The position numbers and the translations under genes are program-made. Below are positions 32,532-43,270 of a stretch of DNA of 64,000 nt, piece by piece (the stretch's first letter is position 1; every line of letters begins with the position of its first letter). The stretch spans positions 16,939,001-17,003,000 of the forward strand of contig CM034550.1 in the NCBI GenBank assembly GCA_020055645.1, given 5' to 3'. Origin of the DNA: Tomocerus qinae (lineage: Eukaryota; Arthropoda; Collembola; Entomobryomorpha; Tomoceridae). The notes below the pieces were generated by a model. That model was not told the origin of the DNA. It did no database searches and was given only the letters and a program-made list of their open reading frames with translations.

Positions 32532-33282
32532 ACTCCCGTACAGTAATCTACCAATTCTGGAATAATAGTTATCGAGGTACTTCCTTATACTTACAGTACA
32601 GTCCATTAAGTCTACAAGTGCACGGGCTTTAGAGTTGGATTTTTTGAGGTACTATCTCTAACTTTAATTAATATCCATAGAGATTTTATTATTGATGAAA
32701 TAGTCAAATTCATACACTTTATCGAATATACGCGTACCTTAAGGACGCAGTTTACGTTGGTTGCTAACGAAATAAATATAATTTCCAAAATTTATCCCGT
32801 CAATTGTCACATCCGAAACCCCATATAGTTAACCTACCCGGCCATTCCACTACCTCAAGGGGAAGTTTTGGCAGTGGAATATTGATAAACAAGATGCTAT
32901 CAAGTCAATAACAAAATGAATTCCATGCGACATTAACGGCCGTCTTATGGTATAGTATTTGTAAATCTATTGGTTAGTACTTTGGTTAGTACTAAATCAC
33001 TATGACTACGGCGTCAATGCTTGTACTTGATGGCCGTTTATGTCACATGGACAATAGACATCCTTGATAGTAGTTATAACAACCATGGTTATAACTTAAA
33101 CTTACAAAAGTATGAATGTATTGGAGAAAGATACAAGCAAAAAAGATTTTGTACTAAAGTAATAACATTGCCAATGACGACAGGTGGAAATGCTACTACA
33201 AGTCAGTATAGAAATCTTTATAATATAATACACTTCCCCGTTTCCTAGAAACTAATTTTTTGGAATTGCATTGACTTATGCC
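32532..33282. other. No gene seen
   Basis: AT-rich sequence next to the BEL insertion; only short unsupported frames (for example 33021-33248). Confidence 0.45.
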
Positions 33283-33287
33283 CTCGG

Positions 33288-33799
33288 TGTCGTCCACTGG
33301 ACTAAAAATGGGATACTAAATGTTCGAAGGACCAGTCACCAGTGTGACAATGCGGATGTCAGATCCACCTATCTCGATAGCTCAATGTGTGGAATGTGAA
33401 GATGATAGACCAGTGTCTATCAAGTGTTAACTGTCCCTAGATTTCAGATCTAAAAACTGACAACTAACACTATGCCAAAAAGTAGGAAAACGAGAAGCAA
33501 GTAATAATTTTTATGGGTATTTATTATACTATTACTTGCATACACTCAGATTAAAATTAATTAACAAAAACTCCAAAATCTAAAATCAATTCAATCTCTC
33601 TCGTTCCTACACACGTACACGTTGAGTTCTAATTCAATACTGACACGAATCTCTATCAAGACTCAATACAACGCATTCTGAGCGTCTCTTCTCAATTCTT
33701 AACGGACAACACACACACATCAAATACACAAATTACAAAATATTAATAGATGGCATTACAAGTACACCAAATAAAAATACACTAAGCTGGTCGTCGACA
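33288..33799 (-). repeat. 3' LTR of BEL/Pao element
   Basis: Left copy on the plus strand, the 3' LTR because the element reads on the minus strand. Starts TGTCGTCCACTGG and ends GGTCGTCGACA. Same length (512 bp) as the other LTR. Confidence 0.96.
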
Positions 33800-33810
33800 T
33801 ACTCCCACCC
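33800..33810 (-). promoter_or_regulatory. Polypurine tract
   Basis: On the element strand GGGTGGGAGTA immediately precedes the 3' LTR. This is the expected position of the plus-strand primer. Confidence 0.7.
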
Positions 33811-33837
33811 GTGTGGAAGTATGGGCTTCTACACGAA

Positions 33838-36800
33838 CTATTCGGAGACGACATCTTCTTTCACTTCATCTTTGCGGACATCTAAAACAGCTAATTTCAC
33901 AACAGGTCTAGTGAAAACACTAGTTACTGTTTTGACGTCGGCAACTCTCACTTGTCCGTCTTTTCCAGGGTAAGTCTTGACAATGATTCCCTTTGGCCAA
34001 CTGTTCCGTGGTAGTTGATTATCCACGATCACAACGATGTCACCAACTTTCACCGGATTCTTCCTTGTCAGCCACTTCTCTCGTCTAAGTAAGGTAGGCA
34101 GGTATTCGGAAACCCACCTCTTCCAAAATTGATTTGCCAACTGCTGGGCTTGTCTCCACTGCTTCCGAAGGCATAAATCCTTTTCGTCGAAATTTCCGGG
34201 AGCTTGCACATTACTAGATTTTCCCAACAAAAAGTGATTGGGCGTCAGAGCTTCAAGATCTTCGGGATCATGAGGCACATAAGTCAAAGGATGACTATTT
34301 ACGGTATGTTCCGCTTCCGCCATCAGCGTAGACAAAACTTCATCCTTTGGGTATCTTGATTTCAAAGTAGCATAGAAAGCTACTTTCACTGATTTCACCA
34401 TACGTTCCCAGCTCCCACCCATATGTGGAGCTAAGGGGGGTATAAAATGCCACTTAATACCCCGAAGGCAGTATTCAGTAGTCATCTTTTCTTGATCCAA
34501 TTCAAGAATCGCCTTCTGGAGCTCATTGTTAGCTCCAACAAAGTTCGTCCCATTATCCGAATAGATGTCGGATGGACAGCCTCTTCTTGATATAAATCTT
34601 CGTATCGCCATGATACAAGAGTCAGTTGATAGGGAGTTAGCTATTTCCACGTGAATAGCACGAGTAGCAAGGCAGGTAAACAAAGCACCGTACCGCTTTT
34701 CATGTCTTCTCCCAACCGTTACTTCGATAGGCCCGAAGTAGTCAAGTCCAGTTTTTGTAAACGATATCTTCATACCTTCCAATCTGAATGGTGGTAGTTG
34801 CCCCATTTCAGGAATACTTGGCTTCGCTCTGTAATTCTTACATTGCTGGCAATTGTTCCAACAACTTTTCACAGCTCTTCTCATATCCAGGATGTAAAAC
34901 TTCTGGCGGAGTTCATTGATAACCCGCTCCTGTCCATGGTGTCCTCCAAGAACGTGATAATGGCTTATTATCAATTTCGTGAATTCATCCTTTGAATTCA
35001 GAACGACAGGATTTTTGCAACTGGTCGGCAAGTGCACTGCATTCTCCAATCTTCCACGAATTCGCACTACACCTTCCTCATCCAGGATAACATCTAATTT
35101 AGCCAACTTGCTATTTTTCAGTAGTCTTCGTTTCTTCTCCAAGAGATCAATTTCTTCGGAGAAACTTTCACTTTGAGATTGGCGCCAACAAACTTTCTCA
35201 GCTTTCAGAATTTCCTCCACGGTCAATGCGCCTTTCACTTTCATTTTGCCTCTCAAACGACAATTTTCAATAAATCGCAGTACGAAGGCAATTGTTCTCA
35301 CTGCGTGATTCCAGTTAAAATGTTTTAATTGACTCCAGTCAATTAATCGGGGGTTTTCTGCCACAACACAAACGAATTCTTTTTTCAATTCCAGAACTTC
35401 CTGACTAACCTCAGTCGGTGAAGTTTCCCGTGGCCAATCTTCTTCTTTCAACTTAAGAAATGCAGGACCATTAATCCATCTACTTGATGAGGTCCAGTCG
35501 CACGGCTTTTCATCTCGTGTCATTTCATCAGCAACGTTTTCTTTTGTGGGCACCCATTTCCACTCAAAAACTTCGGTCAATTCTTGAATTTCTCCAATTC
35601 GATGAGACACGAATTGTTGAAATGTCTTCCCATCAGATTTCAACCAGTGCAGAACAGTTCTGCTATCTGACCAGTACACGGTTCGGTGAAATTTGATGTC
35701 ATGCTCTGCCTGTATGGTTTTTGATATCCTTGCACCCAAGACAGCAGCTTGCAGTTCCATCCTTGGTATGGAAATTGGCTTGATTGGTGCCACACGAGCT
35801 TTTGCAAAAACTAAACAAGTACTTACATTTTCATTCTTCATAATCCGAAAATACGCCACAGCTCCGAAGGCCTGCTCACTGGCGTCGACAAAAACATGAA
35901 GTTGAATTTCATCAGCTGATGAAAAATCTTCGGAATAGCATCTACTTAATTCAAAGGTAGGAATGGACTTCAGTTCATCTATCCACATGGCATATTTACT
36001 TAGAATCCGTTCAGGAATATCTTCGTCCCAATTCACCTTTGATCTCCAAACTTCTTGCAGTATAATTTTAGCTTTGATAGTAAACAAAGCCAAAAATCCT
36101 AATGGGTCATAAATTGACATAACAAGGGCCAAAACTTCTCTCTTGGTCGGCACTCGAGTTCCTTCCAGAATTTCTTGTTTTGCCTTCAAAAACTTCAGAC
36201 TAAATGTGAAGTTGTCCTGTTCAGGTTTCCAGAATAATCCCAAAACTCTTTCTACTTCTGTAGCTTCATCAATTTGCTTTGAGCTGCTTGCTCGCTGGGC
36301 GTCTGGAATTTTCTCCATTACTTCATCAGAGCTAGAGATCCAATTACAAATGTCAAATCCTTCTTTCGAATGGATGAGACTTACTTCCTCGTATCTTTTG
36401 ATACATTCTTCAACACTGTCGCAGCTATCCAGGTAGTCGTCGACGTAGTGCTTCTCCAAAATAGCTCTAGCTGCTTCTGGATACTCCTTCTTGAATTCAA
36501 TGGCGTTTCGATTTTTTGCTTCTTGGGCACACGTAGGGGAGCAACTTGCTCCAAAAATCAAAACTCCCATTTCATACACGTCTGGATCCTTCTTCCTCTC
36601 CATTCCTCTCCAGAGGAATCTCTGCGCTGATGCATCTTCCTGTCGCACTTTTACTCTGTGAAACATATCTTTTATGTCACCGGTAATTCCAATTCTTCTT
36701 TCCCGAAACTTGAATAACACGGCAGGAAGCGGCACAAGTTGATCTGGACCCTTTAACAAGGCATCGTTTAGACTGACACCTTGACATTTGCTAGCTGCGT

Positions 36801-39759
36801 CGAACACGAAACGTAGCTTTTTCGGTTTCTTGGGATTCTTTGCCATAAAATGAGGAAGGTAATAAATTACTTCCCGCTTTTCACTTGCCTCTTCCAGAGA
36901 CAACTTCCGTGCAAAGCCCTTTTCTTCATATTGACTTATTCGAGAACAATATTCATTTGCGAATACTGGATCACGATCCATTTTTCGCTCCATCTGATAC
37001 AATCGGTGTATCGCATTATCTTTACTACTGGGAAGTTTAATTTCACTTTCCTTCCACAGTAAACCAGTTTCCCACCGGTCACCTACTCTTCGGACAGTCG
37101 AATCCATAATTTTCATAGCCAATTTGTCTTCCTGAGATCTTGGCTTCTCCACAGTAGTTTTGACACCGAAGGCTTCCGTGGAGAAATGTTGTTTCACAAT
37201 TTGGTGTAGCTTGTCATCCTCATAAGCATTAATCAAAAAGCTATAGTTAGCTCTTTGAGATTCTTCAACTCTTCCAAGTAATACCCATCCCAATTCAGTT
37301 CGTCCAGCAATTGGAGCGTTCGGCGGTCCAATTTTCAATTCATGAGTATTACATAACAAGTAATGATCTTGTCCAATCAGTATAGAAGGTTGTCCATCGT
37401 CGTAGGAAGTAATATTCAAATCTTGAAGATGTTTCCACTTCTTCACAGTTGATCTTTTGACTGACTGGTTTGGCAGGGGCAAACGCGGCACAGTCTTCAC
37501 ATTTTTCAATTCAAATGCTTTATCCCCACTCTTCGTTAATATTTCTAAATTAACAAGTTTTGAATTAGGTTCATGAGTGAGTGGATGGAGCCCTTGGTGG
37601 CTAAACGGTTTTCGTTGACCGACGAGTCCCAATTTATTTGCTACGTCGTCGTCCATCACAGTGACATTAGCTCCAGCATCCAACATAGCCAAGCAATGAA
37701 GGCTTCCCTTGGGACCTCTTAGTTGGACTGGAATTATCATCAAATTAATATGACCACGCTTTTCAGTACTCACCGCATGAGAGAGTACTTTAGCTTCATT
37801 TTCAGGTTCCAATCCTTCCTGAATTTGGTCTTTAGTTTTCCGGTCTTTATGAAGAGACACATGGTGAAAACTAACACAATTGTTTATTCCACATTTCTTC
37901 TTATGCCTGCAGGATTCAACATTATGGCCAAAGATAAGGCAACTAAAGCACAACTTCTTCTCCCTGGCACATTTCACTCTGTCGTCTATATCCTCTTGCA
38001 TAAAAGCTTCACAAGTTTGTATTCTACAATCTTCTTTCCTGCAGAATGCACACTTTTTCTTCTTAGTATTATATTTGGCTGAACTATGACTTGAGGGTGG
38101 TTCACTTGAGGAATCTTTTTCCACTGCAACCAAAACGCGCTCTCCGGCATTAGCTTTACCGAAAAGTTTTTTCTTCATTTCCTTCTCTTCACCCTTCCAC
38201 TTTGGTGGGCACAAGTCACACGCCACTTCGGTCTGTTTGGCCATCCAAACAGCAAAATTTGATAAATTCTTTTTTCTAGTCGAGTCTCCTAGTAGCCACT
38301 GACCCCACTGCATTCTGAATGACACAGGTAGCTTCTTCGTCAGTTCATCTAGAAGTTGTGGATTTGACAGGTGATCTTCTGCCTTCACTGACTTAATAGT
38401 TTCAACTAAATTGTCAACTGCCAATCCAAGTTCAATTATACCCTCCAACTTCTCCTCTTTGACATTCGGAACTTCCTTAGCTTTCATAATGAGGGCTTGT
38501 ACGATGTGTTCGGGTTTTCCAAATCGCATCCGTAGCTTTTCAATAATTGTGGGAACATTTTCAGGGCGGGCAAACAAACACTGAACAGTTTTTGCTGCTT
38601 CACCCTTAAGGCACTTTTGTAACCGCGGCAAATTGTCTTTGTTTTCGTACTTACATGATTCAGTGGAATTTTCATACGCTGTGATGAACATAGACCACTC
38701 TTCCGGTTTGCCGTTGAATATTGGAAGATCCTTCCCTTGTACTTGCCTGGCTAGAAATTTTTCTGTTCCACTGGAACCACTTGCCATTGTTTCAACGGCT
38801 CTTGCCAGCGCGAGCATAACTGGATCTACTGTTGTAGTCGTAAGATTTACGACTTTCGTCTTCTTAGTCTCAGGTTCTGCGGTTGTATTTCTTACATGCG
38901 GGTTTCCCTTCAGACGATTCAATCTGGCCATCAAATCTTGATACTGCTTTTCAGACTCCGTATCCTCCGGTTTCACATTTTTATTATCCCGCTTATATTC
39001 AAATGTTTTCAGAACTTTGTCAATTTCTTCTAGAAATTTGACTGATGTTTCTTTTTCAGCAGCTGCAGCAGCGGCTGCTCTTGCTGCATTTTCAATTTCG
39101 GTGACGTCACGCGTTAGTAAATCTTCAGGAATATTTCCTAGATTAAAGTCACCACATTCTTCATCACTTAATTTTTGTGAGTCATTATCTGAAAGTTGCT
39201 CATCAAGACGAGAGTTTTCTAAGTCTTTTTCTTTAAGTAGGAGCTCCCGTTGTCTTTCCATGCGTTTCTTTTCATAGTTTAAATCAAGTCGATTGATTTT
39301 TAGAGCTGATACTTTCTTCAAATAGTCTCTCTCAAGAATATCAGTTTCTTCCTTTTGTTTCACAAAATTTAACTCACTTGAGGGAGGCTTTTCTTGCAAT
39401 TCTCTTTTCATTTGAATGAGTTTTGCTTTCAATTCTTCTACAATCAGCTGCGCCTTTTCAAACTCCAATTGTTTGAATTCAAAAGCTTCCTCCAGTTCTT
39501 GAATGGCTTTTGCAGTCCTTATGTCAACTTCCAGGTGACGACTTGCAGCTGATTTCGCCGACAGATATGAGTGATTAGATTTCACTGACTTCGGCTTACT
39601 TCTTGGCACTTTCTTCTGGGCAGTCCCAGGTGCTTCTCCACGGGGATGAATGACGGGCTTCTGAGTTGTCTGTACAAAACGTCCCACGTCATCCTTGTCA
39701 TACTGCAGCCTATCAGGTCCATAGCCCAAATTCGGTCGCGCTGACTTCCTATCGTCCAT
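33838..39759 (-). CDS. BEL/Pao gag-pol polyprotein, 1973 aa, intact
   Basis: Encodes everything for retrotransposition in one frame, with no stop between gag and pol. Order (approximate residues): coiled-coil, charged N-terminus to ~270; Gag core (DUF1759-like) ~345-500 starting DLPIFNGKPEEWSMF; Cys/His knuckles ~570-635 (CAFCRKEDC, CFSCLIFGH); aspartic protease ~693 with active site LDAGAN, where Ala replaces the usual Ser/Thr; reverse transcriptase ~950-1150 with RFVFDAASKCQG and YVDDYLDS; a Pao-type connection region; RNase H ~1286 with HVFVDASEQAFG, RMELQAAVLGA and YWSDSRTVLHWL; integrase H2C2 zinc finger ~1600-1650 (GGHHGQERVINEL, CQQCK); integrase core with DYFGPIEV, IYSDNGTNF (~1733) and GGSWERM (~1783), giving the DDE triad; a C-terminal DUF5641-like tail. 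No envelope frame is present. The start codon lies 261 bp inside the 5' LTR. Length is typical of BEL/Pao. Confidence 0.96.
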   Translation of the reverse strand: MDDRKSARPNLGYGPDRLQYDKDDVGRFVQTTQKPVIHPRGEAPGTAQKKVPRSKPKSVKSNHSYLSAKSAASRHLEVDIRTAKAIQELEEAFEFKQLEFEKAQLIVEELKAKLIQMKRELQEKPPSSELNFVKQKEETDILERDYLKKVSALKINRLDLNYEKKRMERQRELLLKEKDLENSRLDEQLSDNDSQKLSDEECGDFNLGNIPEDLLTRDVTEIENAARAAAAAAAEKETSVKFLEEIDKVLKTFEYKRDNKNVKPEDTESEKQYQDLMARLNRLKGNPHVRNTTAEPETKKTKVVNLTTTTVDPVMLALARAVETMASGSSGTEKFLARQVQGKDLPIFNGKPEEWSMFITAYENSTESCKYENKDNLPRLQKCLKGEAAKTVQCLFARPENVPTIIEKLRMRFGKPEHIVQALIMKAKEVPNVKEEKLEGIIELGLAVDNLVETIKSVKAEDHLSNPQLLDELTKKLPVSFRMQWGQWLLGDSTRKKNLSNFAVWMAKQTEVACDLCPPKWKGEEKEMKKKLFGKANAGERVLVAVEKDSSSEPPSSHSSAKYNTKKKKCAFCRKEDCRIQTCEAFMQEDIDDRVKCAREKKLCFSCLIFGHNVESCRHKKKCGINNCVSFHHVSLHKDRKTKDQIQEGLEPENEAKVLSHAVSTEKRGHINLMIIPVQLRGPKGSLHCLAMLDAGANVTVMDDDVANKLGLVGQRKPFSHQGLHPLTHEPNSKLVNLEILTKSGDKAFELKNVKTVPRLPLPNQSVKRSTVKKWKHLQDLNITSYDDGQPSILIGQDHYLLCNTHELKIGPPNAPIAGRTELGWVLLGRVEESQRANYSFLINAYEDDKLHQIVKQHFSTEAFGVKTTVEKPRSQEDKLAMKIMDSTVRRVGDRWETGLLWKESEIKLPSSKDNAIHRLYQMERKMDRDPVFANEYCSRISQYEEKGFARKLSLEEASEKREVIYYLPHFMAKNPKKPKKLRFVFDAASKCQGVSLNDALLKGPDQLVPLPAVLFKFRERRIGITGDIKDMFHRVKVRQEDASAQRFLWRGMERKKDPDVYEMGVLIFGASCSPTCAQEAKNRNAIEFKKEYPEAARAILEKHYVDDYLDSCDSVEECIKRYEEVSLIHSKEGFDICNWISSSDEVMEKIPDAQRASSSKQIDEATEVERVLGLFWKPEQDNFTFSLKFLKAKQEILEGTRVPTKREVLALVMSIYDPLGFLALFTIKAKIILQEVWRSKVNWDEDIPERILSKYAMWIDELKSIPTFELSRCYSEDFSSADEIQLHVFVDASEQAFGAVAYFRIMKNENVSTCLVFAKARVAPIKPISIPRMELQAAVLGARISKTIQAEHDIKFHRTVYWSDSRTVLHWLKSDGKTFQQFVSHRIGEIQELTEVFEWKWVPTKENVADEMTRDEKPCDWTSSSRWINGPAFLKLKEEDWPRETSPTEVSQEVLELKKEFVCVVAENPRLIDWSQLKHFNWNHAVRTIAFVLRFIENCRLRGKMKVKGALTVEEILKAEKVCWRQSQSESFSEEIDLLEKKRRLLKNSKLAKLDVILDEEGVVRIRGRLENAVHLPTSCKNPVVLNSKDEFTKLIISHYHVLGGHHGQERVINELRQKFYILDMRRAVKSCWNNCQQCKNYRAKPSIPEMGQLPPFRLEGMKISFTKTGLDYFGPIEVTVGRRHEKRYGALFTCLATRAIHVEIANSLSTDSCIMAIRRFISRRGCPSDIYSDNGTNFVGANNELQKAILELDQEKMTTEYCLRGIKWHFIPPLAPHMGGSWERMVKSVKVAFYATLKSRYPKDEVLSTLMAEAEHTVNSHPLTYVPHDPEDLEALTPNHFLLGKSSNVQAPGNFDEKDLCLRKQWRQAQQLANQFWKRWVSEYLPTLLRREKWLTRKNPVKVGDIVVIVDNQLPRNSWPKGIIVKTYPGKDGQVRVADVKTVTSVFTRPVVKLAVLDVRKDEVKEDVVSE

Positions 39760-40002
39760 GGCTTAAAATAATAAACAATAACGTCGACAGACGATATTAG
39801 TTTAAATCCAAAATGAGATGTAGGTTTTGAAACCAACTTGCCTTAATAAGAGTCCGTTATGGTCGGACTCAAACGCTCATACAGTTGCCGGTTAGTTCGA
39901 CAAGACTATATCCAAGAGATCTTCCTTCCTTCAGGGGGTTGGAAGCGTCAACAAAAGATGTTACAGCAGCTCTTCACAAACTGTTGTCCACGTGCAGCAC
40001 TT

Positions 40003-40020
40003 ATTCGGCTCGAATGACCA
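40003..40020 (-). promoter_or_regulatory. Primer binding site
   Basis: On the element strand TGGTCATTCGAGCCGAAT directly follows the 5' LTR. The leading TGG is complementary to a tRNA CCA tail; I cannot identify the tRNA with confidence. Confidence 0.65.
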
Positions 40021-40532
40021 TGTCGTCCACTGGACTAAAAATGGGATACTAAATGTTCGAAGGACCAGTCACCAGTGTGACAATGCGGATGTCAGATCCA
40101 CCTATCTCGATAGCTCAATGTGTGGAATGTGAAGATGATAGACCAGTGTCTATCAAGTGTTAACTGTCCCTAGATTTCAGATCTAAAAACTGACAACTAA
40201 CACTATGCCAAAAAGTAGGAAAACGAGAAGCAAGTAATAATTTTTATGGGTATTTATTATACTATTACTTGCATACACTCAGATTAAAATTAATTAACAA
40301 AAACTCCAAAATCTAAAATCAATTCAATCTCTCTCGTTCCTACACACGTACACGTTGAGTTCTAATTCAATACTGACACGAATCTCTATCAAGACTCAAT
40401 ACAACGCATTCTGAGCGTCTCTTCTCAATTCTTAACGGACAACACACACACATCAAATACACAAATTACAAAATATTAATAGATGGCATTACAAGTACAC
40501 CAAATAAAAATACACTAAGCTGGTCGTCGACA
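40021..40532 (-). repeat. 5' LTR of BEL/Pao element
   Basis: Right copy; carries the promoter for the minus-strand transcript. No difference from the 3' LTR noticed by eye. Confidence 0.96.
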
Positions 40533-40590
40533 CTCGGTATTCCATCATCAGCAATTCGGGTCAACCTCCATGCATTTAAAATTCATCATA

Positions 40591-40884
40591 ACATCTTTAC
40601 ATCGGCTGCTATTTCTTCCGGAGGATCAGTCTGATTTTTATGGGACCTACATTTTTGGAACCGTGGACTATCAAGGAACAAAAGCTGGTTTTCGGAATTT
40701 TGATATAGTTGTTTTAAATGCATTTAAAAAAATCAAATTCCCAAAAAAATGAGTCATTTTTAGTGTCAAAATGAGCATTCCGAAAACCAACTTTTGTTCC
40801 TTGATAGTCCACGGTTCCAAAAATGTAGGTCCCATAAAAATCAGACTGATCCTCCGGAAGAAATAGCAGCCGATGTAAAAGATT
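40591..40884. repeat. Foldback repeat, ~110 bp arms
   Basis: ACATCTTTACATCGGCTGC ... AAAAGCTGGTTTTCGGAAT pairs with ATTCCGAAAACCAACTTTT ... GCAGCCGATGTAAAAGAT. Spacer ~70 bp. Flanking TTTTTTAACATGCACTTTGA also occurs, slightly changed, near 46170-46190 in the cullin intron and at ~11610. Confidence 0.88.
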
Positions 40885-41099
40885 TTTTAACATGCACTTT
40901 GATAGTCCCTTGTGGTTGCTATGCAGGTATGAAGTAAAACCTTAACACATAAGTGGCAGATTCAAAACGTACACATTTGAAATAAAAAATAGTTTACCAC
41001 TTCATCCCGCTCTGAATATTTTCTATTTAAGTGTGGGACATACGCGTAGCTATGACACAACAGGCCGTTTTTTTGACTATCAAATTCAATGTAATTTTA

Positions 41100-41427
41100 C
41101 TTTTTAGCAAAGTCCCTAAGGATCTGAACTTACTGGACGTACGAAGAAGTGTGAATACCCAAAAAATTCACAGGAACTTTTTAAAGAGAAGTCCTGTCGA
41201 TAATTTGGCATTTTCCATCTTTGTATTGAAAATATCGCGGTTTCAAAGTTAAAAACACTAAAATATGAGTTTTTTGCAATTTTGAAACCGCGATATTTTC
41301 AATACAAAGATGGAAAATGTCAAATTTTCGACAGGACTTCTCTTTAGAAAGTTCCTGTGAATTTTTTGGGTATTTACACTTCTTCGTAAATCCAGTAAGT
41401 TCAGATCCTTAGGGACTTCGCTAAAAA
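41100..41427. repeat. Foldback repeat, ~146 bp arms
   Basis: The left arm (AGCAAAGTCCCTAAGGATCT ... AATATCGCGGTTTCAAA) and the right arm (TTTGAAACCGCGATATT ... AGATCCTTAGGGACTTCGCT) surround a ~33 bp spacer. Opposite-strand frames over the two arms give almost the same peptide (SVNTQKIHRNFLKRSPV), as an inverted repeat must. Confidence 0.9.
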
Positions 41428-42034
41428 TGTCATACAATTTTTTCACTTGTATCTTTTTGTCCATGATGTACATGGTAATCAAGGGGTTTAGTGATACGTA
41501 TCCATAGAGATTTTCTAATTTGCAAATCTATACACTTTTGGATTGCTTTGGTTCAGTTTGTATAGTGGTGCACCTTAAGAATGGACTTAGTTTTTCTATT
41601 TAAGACGTAAAACATTTTTAACCTCCTATTAGCTTAAAACCATTTCCGAATTGAAAAAATATCTACATTATTAAATTACGGAATGCCGTAGACTTTTGAG
41701 TTCTGATCATGCGCGAGTTGGAGGAGGAGAGGGCTGATGATTGTGATGATATAGCAGGCAATGTGTGCGTAGTGAGGAAGGTTGTAGGTTGGGAGATGCA
41801 GGCTATTGGGATTGGAAGAAATGCAATGCAGTGAATAGACCGAGCCGAGCGAATAAATAACAGGACAGAACAAGAGATGGCAGCTGTAGCATATCTCATA
41901 TTCCCCTACAACATGAGAAATGTGCACTTACATGCATATATATTTTAGGCCTCAGTTAGAGTTGTAACCTCATATATATTAAATTACGCAAATGCTGTAC
42001 AACTGGGTTGATGAAAAAATTATTTTTGTTATGG

Positions 42035-43270
42035 GGCGGGGTATGGGTGAGGAAGTGGAGATTACGTGGAGCTAATAAAACCTTTTTTTGCTTTGTGGGA
42101 GGGGGATGGCTGGGGAAGTGAAGACTACGTGGAGCTAATAAAAAACTTTTTTTGCTTTGAGGGAGGGGGATTGGTGGTGAAGTGGAGACTACGTGGAGCT
42201 ATTAAAAAACTTTTTTTTGCTTTGTGGGAGGGGGATGGGTGGGGAAGTGGAGACTACGTGGAGCTAATAAAAACCTTTTTGCATTGTGGGAGGGGGATTG
42301 GTGGCGAAGTGGAGACTACTTGGAGATAATAAAAAACTTTTTTGCATTGTGGGAGGAGGATGGGTGGTGAAATGGAGACTACGTGGAGCTAATAAATAAC
42401 TTCTTTTGCTTTGTGGGAGGGGGATGGCTGGGCAAGTGAAGACTACGTTGAGCTAATAAAAAACTTTTTTTGCTTTGAGGGAGGGGGATGGGTGGTGAAG
42501 TGGAGACTACGTGGAGCTAATAAATAACTTCTTTTGCTTTGTGGGAGAAGGATGGGTGGTGAAGTGAAGACTACGTGGAGCTATTAAAAAACTTTTTTTG
42601 CTTTGTGGGAGGGGGATGGGTGGGGAAGTGGAGACTACGTGGAGCTAATAAAAAACTTTTTTTGCTTTGAGGGAGGGGGATGGGTGGTGAAGTGGAGACT
42701 ACGTGGAGCTAATATATAACTTCTTTTGCTTTGTGGGAGAAGGATGGGTGGTGAAGTGAAGACTACGTGGAGCTATTAAAAAACTTTTTTTGCTTTGTGG
42801 GAGGGGGATGGGTGGGGAAGTGGAGACTACGTGGAGCTAATAAAAAACATTTTTTGCTTTGAGGGAGGGGGATGGGTTGTGAGATGGAGATTACGTTGAG
42901 TTAATAAAAAACCTTTTTTTGCATTGTGGGAGGAGGATGGGTGGGGAAGTGAAGAATACGGGGAGCTAATAAAAAACTTTTTTTGCTTTGTGGGAGTGGG
43001 ATGTAAAACTACGTGGAGCTTAAATTTTTTTGTTTAAAACAATGGATATGGTTGGGAAGAGAAGACTAATTGGAGCTAATAAAAATATATTTATAGTTTG
43101 TGGGGGGAAATGGGCGGTTAAGTGGAGACTACGTGGAACGAACAAAAATAATTTTTGGGTTGTGGGAGGGATATGGGTAGGAAATGGAACTACGTGAATT
43201 TTATATTTTTTGTTTAGAGGAGTGGCAAGGATGTGGAGCTAATAAAAATATATTTTGGTCATGGAAGGGA
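42035..43270. repeat. ~61-64 bp G-rich minisatellite
   Basis: About eighteen units of GTGGAGACTACGTGGAGCTA, ATAAAAAACTTTTTTTGC and TTTGTGGGAGGGGGATGGG, well conserved to ~43000 then decaying. Reverse-complemented it resembles the 13170-14040 array (GTAGTCTCCACTTCCCCACC versus GTAGCCTCCACCTCCCCGCC). Confidence 0.93.

Larger units (their letters stand above)
33288..40532 (-). mobile_element. Complete BEL/Pao LTR retrotransposon (7245 bp)
   Basis: Two direct LTRs of 512 bp (TGTCGTCC...GTCGACA) flank a 6.2 kb interior with one gag-pol frame on the minus strand. Target duplication CTCGG is present on both sides (33283-33287 and 40533-40537). Reading the LTRs side by side I see no difference. An intact frame, matching LTRs and a clean duplication make this a very recent insertion and a candidate for an active copy. 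Confidence 0.97.

Noticed and set aside
41031-41482. Two opposite-strand ORFs sharing the peptide SVNTQKIHRNFLKRSPV
   Set aside because: They arise because the DNA is an inverted repeat; not two genes.
42066-42329. 87-codon ORF with repeated Trp/Gly peptides
   Set aside because: Translation of the ~62 bp minisatellite.
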